The notes below the pieces were generated by a model. That model saw only the letters and a program-made list of their open reading frames with translations, did no database searches and was not told where the DNA came from. Shown in pieces: positions 1 to 6,106 of a stretch of DNA of 12,597 nt. How positions within the stretch are numbered: position 1 is the first letter of the stretch; each line of letters opens with the position of its first letter. The position numbers and the translations under genes were made by a program. Source of the DNA: Gammaproteobacteria bacterium (GTDB lineage Bacteria; Pseudomonadota; Gammaproteobacteria; Pseudomonadales; Azotimanducaceae); assembly GCA_028821035.1 (NCBI GenBank), contig JAPPHP010000093.1:1-12597 (forward strand). The letters run 5' to 3'.

Positions 1-1113
1 CGTCTCCCCACCGTCGCCGTTCTGATCGGGCCGAACGCGTCAGGGAAGACGACCCTGCTACGGGCCCTGGTCAACGTCTTCCAGATCGCCTCCGCAGGGC
101 TCGGCGACGACCAGCCCCTGCGCAAGGTCGTCCCGTTCCTGTCGGACGAGACGCGCCATGAGCCAACCCGGTTTTGCCTGGAGATGGAGGCAGACTGGCT
201 TGACGATGGTCAGCCAGCAGTCTTCCGGTACGTCCTTGAGGTGGCGCGCGGCGAGTCGGAGGAGGCCGATGCACGCGAACTGGAGCAACTCCTTCTGAGG
301 CCTGCGACCATCAGCCACGAGGCGCTGCATCACTTCCCCAGGGGGCGCCCCCGTCGCCTGCTCGAGCGCAAGCACTCGCAAAGCGGTGTCTACGTCGCTC
401 CAGAGCTGGGAATCCGCCCGGGAGACGACCGTCTGAAGGCGGTCCGCGCCGACACGTCCGTCATCGCTACCCTCGACCCCCTGAACGTCCCTTTTGCATC
501 CCGCGTCGCGGAGCAGTTCCGCGGCTACCTGCGCGCCGTGTCCCCCACGCTCGACTCGACCGGCAAGCTGCACGCTGACGAGTTGGCCATCGCGCTCGAT
601 GCCGCCGATGGCTTGAGACAACGCGTGCGCAACGAGTTGCGATGCAGTGACCTGGGGATCCTGGACCTCGAGGTGCGGGATGGCCCAGGCAAGGGTGTCG
701 CCTTCTGGTTTCGTCATGAGGGGATCGACGGCTGGCTCCCACTTGGTCTGGAGTCAAGCGGCACGCAAAGACTCTTCCGGCTGCTACCGCAAGTCGGACT
801 CGCCCTGGACGAAGTCGGGCTCGCTGTACTCGACGACCTCGACGGCGACCTGCACGTCGACATCGCCGGCGAGATAGCCCGCTGGTTTCGCTCGCCCGAA
901 CGCAACCCGCGCAACGCCCAGCTTCTGGCCACTTCGCACAACGTCGGCCTGCTCGACGACCTCGAGAAGGAGGAGGTGTTCGTCGTGGAGAAGGACCATT
1001 CGGGTGCGACTCGCGTCCACGGGGCGCAGGACGTGACCGGGTTGCGACGCGACGCTCGCCTGTATGCCAAGTACCGCTCGGGAGCACTTGGCGGGGTCCC
1101 TCGGTTCGGCTGA
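1..1113 (+). CDS. AAA/ABC-type ATPase, RloA/AAA15-like, 5' end missing
   Basis: The reading frame is open from base 1, so the start lies outside the window; 370 codons are visible before TGA. Fragment residues 10-17 (GPNASGKT) are a Walker A P-loop. Residues 251-259 (ESSGTQRLF) look like the ABC signature, 276-281 (VLDDLD) are the Walker B region and 311-314 (TSHN) carry the switch histidine. The tail (RSGALGGVPRFG) resembles the YxxGxxGGxP ending of AAA15/RloA proteins. Such ATPases are SMC/OLD-like and act as sensor or scaffold in RloAB, PARIS and OLD-type defence systems. The next gene is a TOPRIM-like protein 6 bases away in the same frame, which supports a two-gene module. Oddity: Walker B reads Asp-Asp where Asp-Glu is usual. 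The family call is strong; the defence role is inferred from the pairing. Confidence 0.85.
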   Translation, partial: RLPTVAVLIGPNASGKTTLLRALVNVFQIASAGLGDDQPLRKVVPFLSDETRHEPTRFCLEMEADWLDDGQPAVFRYVLEVARGESEEADARELEQLLLRPATISHEALHHFPRGRPRRLLERKHSQSGVYVAPELGIRPGDDRLKAVRADTSVIATLDPLNVPFASRVAEQFRGYLRAVSPTLDSTGKLHADELAIALDAADGLRQRVRNELRCSDLGILDLEVRDGPGKGVAFWFRHEGIDGWLPLGLESSGTQRLFRLLPQVGLALDEVGLAVLDDLDGDLHVDIAGEIARWFRSPERNPRNAQLLATSHNVGLLDDLEKEEVFVVEKDHSGATRVHGAQDVTGLRRDARLYAKYRSGALGGVPRFG

Positions 1114-1119
1114 TACACG

Positions 1120-1665
1120 TTGCCACGCCGCAAACGGACGCCTCCCAGGCGGACCATCTTCGTCGGGACCGAAGGGGAGAGCGAGCGGGCGTTCGTGAAG
1201 TTCCTGCAGCGGTGCTCCGACACTGCGGGGCTCCACATCCATCTCACGGTAAGACCAGGTACAGGTGGCGACTCCGTCGCCGTTATCGAGGGTGCGCACC
1301 GTCGACTCGCGAAGGAGTCCGGCCGCCCGGACTTCTCCGAGCAGATTGTTCTGCTGGACGCGGACCGCATCCAGCAGGATATCCGGCAGGGACGAGACGC
1401 GCGGGCTGCGGCATCTCGCTACGGCTTCAAGGTCATCCTGCAGCAGCCCAACCTGGAAGGACTGCTTCTAAGACTATGCCCCGGCCAGGAACGCCGGCAT
1501 GTCGCCCCAGAGAAAGCGCTAACGGAACTGCGCAAGCACTGGCCACAATACCGCAAGCCACCGACTGCGCAGGAACTTTACGAGCGATTCGACCTTGGCG
1601 ACCTGCGCCGGGTCGCCCAACACGATCCAGCCTTCCGGGAGTTGCTCGACATCCTCGAGCTATGA
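1120..1665 (+). CDS. RloB-like TOPRIM-fold protein, putative nuclease/effector partner of the ATPase
   Basis: This 181-residue protein opens with a basic stretch, then IFVGTEGESE, where Glu18 fits the catalytic Glu of a TOPRIM fold. LLDADRI supplies the D80xD82 metal-binding pair. QPNLEGLLLRL (Glu113) matches the 'NPxFExWLLxH' block of RloB proteins. RloB partners the RloA ATPase and is thought to be the nuclease-like effector; the same logic holds for AriAB and OLD. The start must be TTG at 1120: the upstream ATPase stop (TGA, 1111-1113) is in the same frame, and no other start codon occurs before the TEGE motif. Spacing implies translational coupling. The C-terminal half is less conserved. 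A non-nuclease TOPRIM role is possible. Confidence 0.75.
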   Translation: MPRRKRTPPRRTIFVGTEGESERAFVKFLQRCSDTAGLHIHLTVRPGTGGDSVAVIEGAHRRLAKESGRPDFSEQIVLLDADRIQQDIRQGRDARAAASRYGFKVILQQPNLEGLLLRLCPGQERRHVAPEKALTELRKHWPQYRKPPTAQELYERFDLGDLRRVAQHDPAFRELLDILEL

Positions 1666-1740
1666 CGAACCGACGTGAGTCCGGCGGTGAACGGTCGGGT
1701 CCTCGGGAGCAAACGAAGAGACGCCGCGACACTTATCGGG

Positions 1741-1953
1741 CTACAGCGTCCTGAGCACGATGGGCGTCAGGATTCCGCCGACCGCCAGCAGCAACAGTGC
1801 CCAGAGGCGGTTGTCCATCCGTCTCCAGTCCTGCCTCAACTCCGCGACGCTGCGTTCGATCGCCTCCATGCGCTTCTCCAGGGCATGCTGCAGATCTTCC
1901 AGCCGCAGATCGTGAGCGCCGCCTACGGGTCTATCCATCGCGAGTGCATCCAT
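1741..1953 (-). CDS. small coiled-coil protein with C-terminal membrane anchor
   Basis: This is a 70-residue product of unknown function. Residues 16-46 are rich in L, E, R, K and Q with heptad-like spacing, predicting an amphipathic or coiled-coil helix. Residues 50-67 (LWALLLLAVGGILTPIVL) form one transmembrane helix ending four residues before the C-terminus, so the protein is probably tail-anchored with its coiled coil in the cytoplasm. AAGGAC lies four bases before the ATG, a good ribosome binding site; Met6 is an alternative start. The gene converges on the RloB-like gene with a 75-base gap and has its own promoter-like sequence. Phage XhlA-like proteins share this architecture, but I see no direct homology. 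Whether it belongs to the neighbouring ATPase/TOPRIM module is open. Confidence 0.65.
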   Translation of the reverse strand: MDALAMDRPVGGAHDLRLEDLQHALEKRMEAIERSVAELRQDWRRMDNRLWALLLLAVGGILTPIVLRTL

Positions 1954-1962
1954 GCCGGTCCT

Positions 1963-1974
1963 TGCCAGCTGGCA
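1963..1974. promoter_or_regulatory. perfect 12-base palindrome, possible operator
   Basis: TGCCAGCTGGCA is a perfect palindrome just downstream of the predicted -10 of the small membrane-protein gene, across the expected transcription start. That position suits a repressor operator or a 5'-leader hairpin. No regulator is identified. Confidence 0.35.
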
Positions 1975-2002
1975 GGATAGCCCCGCCCCGGCACCCGAAC
2001 AA
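1974..2002 (-). promoter_or_regulatory. putative sigma70-like promoter of the small membrane-protein gene
   Basis: On the minus strand TTGTTC (2002-1997) and TATCCT (1979-1974) are separated by 17 bases, with the ATG 20 bases further on. The matches to consensus are only partial, so this is a prediction from spacing and base composition. Confidence 0.35.
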
Positions 2003-2042
2003 TGGCAAAAGGCTTACACGCCCAAGCGGCGAACGCCCCTGG

Positions 2043-2918
2043 TCAGCCGCCCCGCGAGTACCGCTCGACGAAGGGCCAGAAGTCCTCGAACATCCGGTCG
2101 GTGTCCGGGGACGGCTGGTGGCCGAACCCGTGGGGCAGCCCGGGGTAGAAGAGGTAGTTCAGGACGCCGCCGGCGCGCTGGTAGGCGCGCACGAGTTGCA
2201 GGGTCATCTCCTGCGGCACGTTGGCGTCCGCGCCCGGCTGCACGACGGCTACCGGCGGCAGTTCCTCCGCCTCCCCCGCTGCCAGCGTCCGCTGGACGCT
2301 GGCCTGGGCCATGTGGGGCTCGTCCCGGTAGTAGCTCCGGTGCCCGGCGACGAGTTCCTCCCGACCCACGGCCTGCGCGTAGCGGAACCGGAACAGCGGG
2401 TCGGAGACGGGCCAGAGGGCGATGACGTAGCTGGTCCGGGCTGACACCGGCGCATCCTGGAACGCGCCGTCCATCTCGAACGGAGTGCCCCGGTGGGCAT
2501 CGACGTCCGGCTGGATCGCCGTGACCAGAACGAGGTGCCCGCCCGACGAACTCCCGACGAGCCCGATGTGGTCCGGGTCCACTTCCAGGCGCTCCGCGTT
2601 CGCCCGCACGTAGCGAACGCCGGCCGCGATGTCCGCCACCGCGCAGGGGTGCTTGCCGCTGCGCCCGTCCCGGAAGTCGAGGGAGAAGACGCTCATGCCC
2701 CGCCGGGCAAACTCCTCCGCGAGATGCTGCATGCTGAGCCGGTCGCCGATCGACCAGGCGCCGCCGTGCACCATGACGACGGCCCGTCCGAGGCGTTCCG
2801 AGGCGTTCCGCGGGCGATACAGTTCCGCCAGCAACTCCATGCCCGGGACCCGGGCAAAGGGCAGGCTGGTCTGTTCGATCGCTGTCGACAAGGGGCTGGC
2901 TACACCGGCGGCCGCCAC
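2043..2918 (-). CDS. alpha/beta-hydrolase esterase (BD-FAE / carboxylesterase-like)
   Basis: With the GTG start at 2918 the protein has 291 residues. HGGAW (51-55) is the oxyanion-hole motif, GSSSGG (122-127) the nucleophile elbow with Ser124, GADANVP near the end carries the acid and GLPHGFG the catalytic His. This set is typical of bacterial esterases acting on short acyl or feruloyl-type esters. No signal peptide is evident, so it is probably cytoplasmic. The start is uncertain: GTG 2918 overlaps the sulfatase end by 19 bases, TTG at 2891 is an alternative, and the ATG at 2840 would remove a conserved N-terminal strand. It follows the sulfatase directly, suggesting co-translation and sequential de-sulfation and de-esterification (inference). 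The open frame continues far upstream antisense to sequence coding the sulfatase in another frame; that extension is not part of this gene. Confidence 0.85.
   Translation of the reverse strand: MAAAGVASPLSTAIEQTSLPFARVPGMELLAELYRPRNASERLGRAVVMVHGGAWSIGDRLSMQHLAEEFARRGMSVFSLDFRDGRSGKHPCAVADIAAGVRYVRANAERLEVDPDHIGLVGSSSGGHLVLVTAIQPDVDAHRGTPFEMDGAFQDAPVSARTSYVIALWPVSDPLFRFRYAQAVGREELVAGHRSYYRDEPHMAQASVQRTLAAGEAEELPPVAVVQPGADANVPQEMTLQLVRAYQRAGGVLNYLFYPGLPHGFGHQPSPDTDRMFEDFWPFVERYSRGG
2791..2810. repeat. 10-base tandem duplication inside the esterase gene
   Basis: AGGCGTTCCG occurs twice head to tail. It codes the variable loop after the first strand of the esterase, near residues 37-43. Ten bases is not a multiple of three, yet the frame downstream is intact and matches the family, so this is local low complexity and not a frameshift. 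Confidence 0.5.
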
Positions 2919-4297
2919 TCCACCCCGCTCTGGAACTGGGTCTCGGAGACCCGTTCGAAAAGCCTTAGGCGCATCGTGTCGGACTCGTGCGCGTACTCCG
3001 AGAGCCCCGCCAGGTTGCGTGTTTCGCGCGGATCGTTCTCGAGATCGAACAGGAGGTAGACCTGTCCTTCTGTATTGACCGCCGCCTTCCACTTGCCGTC
3101 GGTGACCATGAACTCGCCCCGGTACTCCGAGATGGCCGCTTCTCGATGGGTCGAGCCGTTTTCCATGGCCGGCACGAGGGACTTCGCGAACTGCGGGTAG
3201 TCGATCGCGCCACCGGCGAGCTCCAGCAGCGTCGGGCCGAGGTCGCAGTTCTCCGCGGGGGCGTCCACGACCTTGCCGCCCCCGTTCGCCGCGGTTTGCG
3301 GTGTACGGACGAGCAGGGGCACGCGCAGGGCGCCGTCGAGGAAGTTCATCTTGTAGATGAGTCCCCAGTCCCCGTTCATCTCGCCGTGGTCCGAGGTGAA
3401 GCCGATCACGGTGTTGTCCATCTCGCCGCGGGCCTCGATGACCGAGAGCACTTCGCCGATCTGGTCGTCGATCAGGGTGACGTTGCCGGCGTAGTTCGCC
3501 CGCATCGCCCCTTCCTCGCCCGGATCGAAGCGCGGCGACAGGCGCTCCAGCATGAGGTCGAGCACACCCTTTGGGCGCGGCGGCTCGTCCGGGCGCGGCA
3601 CGGGCGCCGGCATCGCCTCCGGGTCGTACATGCTGGCGTACGGCTCCGGAGCGTCCCACGGCTCGTGCGGTCCCCCGAAGCTCATCCAGCAGAACCACGG
3701 CTCGTCGCGGTCGTAGGCTTCGAGATACTCCTTCGTGCGCTGGCCGACGTAGACGTCCGCGTAGTCCTCGAGCGGCAGGACGGAGGGACGCGCGACGTGG
3801 GGCTTGTTGGCGAACCGCTCGCGGAAGTCCTCGCGGTAGCCCTCGAGCAGTCCCTTGTCCTCCCACATCTTCGTCATGTGGCTCATCACGGCGGCGCTCG
3901 CCCGGGGCCCGCCGATCTCGTCCACGTCGTCGAGACCGTAGGCGTTGATCAGGTACTCGCGCTCGCGCAGGTCGCCCCGGTGCGGGTGGAGGTGCGTCTT
4001 GCCGAACATGCTCGTCCGGTACCCGAGGTCGCGGATCGCGCGCATCCACGTCGGAACGTCCTCCGGCATCGCGTAGGTGATGTTGTCCCACACGTTGTTG
4101 TTGTGCGGGTAGTGGCCGGTCGCCAAGGTTACGCGGGCGGGAATGCAAATCGGCGTGGTGGTGACGCAGTAGCTGAAGCGCACCCCTTCCGCCGCGATGC
4201 GGTCAAGGTTCGGCGTGCGCACCCAGTCGCCGGCGCAACTCATTGCGTCCCAGCGCTGCTGGTCGGTCATGATGAACAGGATGTTCGGATGCGTCAT
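2900..4297 (-). CDS. Cys-type sulfatase (sulfatase-like hydrolase)
   Basis: This 465-residue member of the alkaline-phosphatase superfamily hydrolyses sulfate (or related phosphonate/phosphate) esters. The N-terminus NILFIMTDQQRWD places metal ligands at Asp12 and Gln13. ICIPAR (50-55) is the CxPxR sulfatase signature, in which Cys51 would be converted to formylglycine by FGE or a radical-SAM maturase encoded elsewhere. GFTSDHGEMNGDWG supplies the second metal-binding DHG motif. Full domain length is present. There is no signal peptide, so it resembles the cytoplasmic choline-sulfatase/phosphonate monoester hydrolase subgroup; the substrate cannot be read from sequence. A long purine-rich stretch (GGGGGAGGGAAGGG) just before the ATG is a strong ribosome binding site. 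It lies 36 bases after the metallophosphoesterase and overlaps the esterase start. Confidence 0.93.
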   Translation of the reverse strand: MTHPNILFIMTDQQRWDAMSCAGDWVRTPNLDRIAAEGVRFSYCVTTTPICIPARVTLATGHYPHNNNVWDNITYAMPEDVPTWMRAIRDLGYRTSMFGKTHLHPHRGDLREREYLINAYGLDDVDEIGGPRASAAVMSHMTKMWEDKGLLEGYREDFRERFANKPHVARPSVLPLEDYADVYVGQRTKEYLEAYDRDEPWFCWMSFGGPHEPWDAPEPYASMYDPEAMPAPVPRPDEPPRPKGVLDLMLERLSPRFDPGEEGAMRANYAGNVTLIDDQIGEVLSVIEARGEMDNTVIGFTSDHGEMNGDWGLIYKMNFLDGALRVPLLVRTPQTAANGGGKVVDAPAENCDLGPTLLELAGGAIDYPQFAKSLVPAMENGSTHREAAISEYRGEFMVTDGKWKAAVNTEGQVYLLFDLENDPRETRNLAGLSEYAHESDTMRLRLFERVSETQFQSGVEWRPPV

Positions 4298-4333
4298 TTG
4301 CCCTTCCCTCCCCCGTAACGTCGGTCCCTTGTA

Positions 4334-5101
4334 TCAGAACGGTCCGCGCCGACGCTGCGGAGCGTCGTCCACCTTGCGCCGCTTGAGTTCGACGCCATGC
4401 TCCGGCCGGAACGACGCGACGGCCACATGGCCGCCCGCGACGCTCGCGTAGCTGCCGACCGGGGAGCCCGGATAGCACGCCGTCACCGAGCCCTGGCTCA
4501 TGTCCCCCCAGACGTGCACGTGGCCGAGCGCCAGGTAGTCGAAACCCGAAGCCCGGATCTCCTCGTGCGTGATCTGCGAGGAACCGATGCCCTCGCGTTT
4601 CGAGACCACGAGTCCGTGGGCGAGGCCGATGTTCCAGACTCCCTCCCGGCGTTCTGGCGCGCCTTCGAGCGGCTCGTTCTCCGGCGCGTGCTCGGCCATC
4701 GCCCTGCCCCAGGCGACGGCGCCGAGTTCGTCGAACTCGATGCTCGCGCCCGCGGTGTCCAGCATCAGGTGCACGTGTCCGCCGACATCGTCCGCCTCGA
4801 TTCGCCGCCAGATCGAGTAGTGATCGTGCACGTCGTGGTTGCCCGGCAACACCACGACCGGGCAGGAGAGCCGCGCGAGCTGGTCGCGGACGAAGTCGAA
4901 GTCCTCGTCCGGGACCCGGTTGTTGTCGAACAGGTCGCCGGCGATCAGCAGGAGATCGGCGGTCTCCTCCAGGGTGACGTCGACGACCGCCGCGAAGGCG
5001 CGTTCGGCGTGGTTCCGGAACCCGTCCACCGGCTCCCCGACGTAGCGACCGTCGAGGTGCACGTCCGACGTGTGTACGAGTTTGAGCGCGCGAACCGGCA
5101 T
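4334..5101 (-). CDS. Mre11/SbcD-like calcineurin-type metallophosphoesterase, single domain
   Basis: This 255-residue protein carries the complete phosphoesterase set: SDVHLD (Asp13, His15), AGDLFD (Asp56), PGNHD (Asn88, His89), AHG (His163) and LGHVH (His195, His197), coordinating two metal ions. These motifs order it with the SbcD/Mre11 and YkoQ-like group. True SbcD is about 400 residues with a C-terminal capping domain and is normally next to sbcC; both are missing here, so a DNA-repair role is doubtful and a small-molecule or nucleotide phosphodiesterase role is equally likely. AGGT sits eight bases before the ATG. It lies 52 bases after the dehydrogenase and 36 before the sulfatase, apparently in one operon. 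It has no signal peptide and a basic C-terminal tail (KRRKVDDAPQRRRGPF). Confidence 0.88.
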   Translation of the reverse strand: MPVRALKLVHTSDVHLDGRYVGEPVDGFRNHAERAFAAVVDVTLEETADLLLIAGDLFDNNRVPDEDFDFVRDQLARLSCPVVVLPGNHDVHDHYSIWRRIEADDVGGHVHLMLDTAGASIEFDELGAVAWGRAMAEHAPENEPLEGAPERREGVWNIGLAHGLVVSKREGIGSSQITHEEIRASGFDYLALGHVHVWGDMSQGSVTACYPGSPVGSYASVAGGHVAVASFRPEHGVELKRRKVDDAPQRRRGPF

Positions 5102-5127
5102 GGCGACCTGTCGCCGCCCGGACGGGG

Positions 5128-5141
5128 TCCGCCCGGGCGGA
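5128..5141. repeat. 14-base GC palindrome between dehydrogenase and phosphoesterase genes
   Basis: TCCGCCCGGGCGGA is a perfect palindrome in the 52-base spacer, and CCGGGCGG recurs once more about 8 bases further along on the minus strand. In RNA it could form a short hairpin, but no U-tract follows, so it is not a recognisable intrinsic terminator. It may modulate expression within the operon or be a chance GC palindrome. Confidence 0.3.
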
Positions 5142-5153
5142 TCGTTAAGCGCG

Positions 5154-6026
5154 TCAGCCCCGCATCGGGTTGATCGGCGGCCAGGACTCCTTGGTCGACA
5201 GGATCGCTTCGCCCACGTCCTCCACGTCCCAGGGCTCTTCCGACTCGTCCTTCTGGGCGACCGTCTGGAGCTGCCAGTTGAGGAGCGAGACGCTGTTGCC
5301 GGCCACGAGCCACGTACGCCCGGTGACGTCCTTCGCTTCGTCGGTGCAGAGCCACACGACCGAGGGCGAGACCTTCTCCGGCGGGAACCGGTCCTTCACC
5401 TGGTCGGGGAGGATGTCGTCCGTCAGGCGCGACAGGGCGGTCGGCGCCAGGATGTGGACGTTGACGCCATAGCGCATGCCCTCGAGGTACAGACAGCGGG
5501 CGAAACCCGCGATGCCGGCCTTGGCGGCGCCGTAGTTCGTCTGGCCGAAGTTGCCGAGGAGCCCGGACGTCGAACTCGTCACGACGATGCGCCCGCCGTG
5601 TCCCTGCTCGAGCATCTGGTCGTAGGCGGCCTTCGCCGTGAGATACGTGCCGCGCAGGTGGACGTCGACGACAACGTCCCACATGGCGTTGTCCATGTTC
5701 TTGAAGGACTTGTCGCGCAGGATGCCGGCGTTGCAGATGCAGATGTCGAGCTTGCCGAAGCTGTCCACGGCGGCCTGTACCATGCCCCGCGCCTGGTCCT
5801 GATCCGCCACGTTGCCGTAGTCGGCGACGGCCTGGCCGCCGGCCGCCTGGATCTCCGCGACCACCTGGTCCGCCATGGCGCTGCCGGCACCGGTCCCGTC
5901 GCGCGCGCCGCCGAGATCGTTCACCACGACCGAAGCGCCCTCCGCCGCGAGCAGCAGCGCGTGCGTGCGGCCGAGACCGCCCCCGGCGCCCGTTACGAGC
6001 GCGACCTTACCGTCCAGCATTCCCAT
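5154..6026 (-). CDS. short-chain dehydrogenase, MFE-2-like (3R)-hydroxyacyl-CoA dehydrogenase type
   Basis: This is a 290-residue NAD(P)-dependent oxidoreductase. TGAGGGLGR (12-20) is the Rossmann glycine motif, and VVNDLGG (34-40) ending strand 2, with an acidic residue, favours NAD(H). CNAGILRDKSF (98-108), Ser152 and YGAAK (Tyr165, Lys169) complete the active site. VVNDLGG, NAGILRDKSF and the LAPTALSRLT segment are characteristic of the hydroxyacyl-CoA dehydrogenase part of peroxisomal MFE-2 and its bacterial stand-alone relatives, so the substrate is probably a 3-hydroxyacyl-CoA (inference). The C-terminal extension of about 60 residues replaces the dehydratase domain of MFE-2. The first ATG is preferred: GGAGGG lies 10 bases upstream, while Met3 would be too far from it. 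It heads the minus-strand operon and is divergent from another dehydrogenase. Confidence 0.9.
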   Translation of the reverse strand: MGMLDGKVALVTGAGGGLGRTHALLLAAEGASVVVNDLGGARDGTGAGSAMADQVVAEIQAAGGQAVADYGNVADQDQARGMVQAAVDSFGKLDICICNAGILRDKSFKNMDNAMWDVVVDVHLRGTYLTAKAAYDQMLEQGHGGRIVVTSSTSGLLGNFGQTNYGAAKAGIAGFARCLYLEGMRYGVNVHILAPTALSRLTDDILPDQVKDRFPPEKVSPSVVWLCTDEAKDVTGRTWLVAGNSVSLLNWQLQTVAQKDESEEPWDVEDVGEAILSTKESWPPINPMRG

Positions 6027-6044
6027 GAGCCGTAAGCCCTCCGT

Positions 6045-6095
6045 TAGAATCGATGATTTTGCGACCGAGTTCGCGAAAGCGAACCGGCGATTCTA
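6045..6095. promoter_or_regulatory. nested inverted repeats in the divergent intergenic region
   Basis: Arms TAGAATCG (6045-6052) and CGATTCTA (6088-6095) are perfect 8-base complements. Inside lies GTTCGC-GAAA-GCGAAC (6069-6084), a 6-bp hairpin with a GNRA-type loop. Reading outward, both genes have CGATTCTA(A)CGG followed by their ribosome binding site. The region is more AT-rich than the surrounding genes. It could be a shared operator or face-to-face promoter elements for the two dehydrogenases. Confidence 0.45.
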
Positions 6096-6106
6096 CGGGG
6101 TAGGAC

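Noticed and set aside
1111..1113. TGA between ATPase and TOPRIM genes as a second selenocysteine codon
   Set aside because: The ATPase ends at its normal family terminus (GGVPRFG) and the following residues match no Cys motif; it is better read as a true stop.
467..1126. Minus-strand ORFs opposite the ATPase gene
   Set aside because: They are Arg/Ser/Pro-rich shadow frames with no domain, and the plus strand has clear ATPase motifs.
2791..2810. Tandem 10-base duplication as a frameshift in the esterase
   Set aside because: The reading frame on both sides matches the hydrolase family, so the protein is intact.
2919..4148. Upstream part of the 701-codon frame that ends in the esterase
   Set aside because: It lies on the same strand as the sulfatase but in another frame, is rich in Arg/Gly/Pro/Ala and has no motifs; the esterase begins near 2918 or 2891.
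2987..4318. Long plus-strand ORF (443 codons) opposite the sulfatase
   Set aside because: It is antisense to a gene with complete sulfatase motifs; its composition is that of a high-GC shadow frame and it has no recognisable domain.
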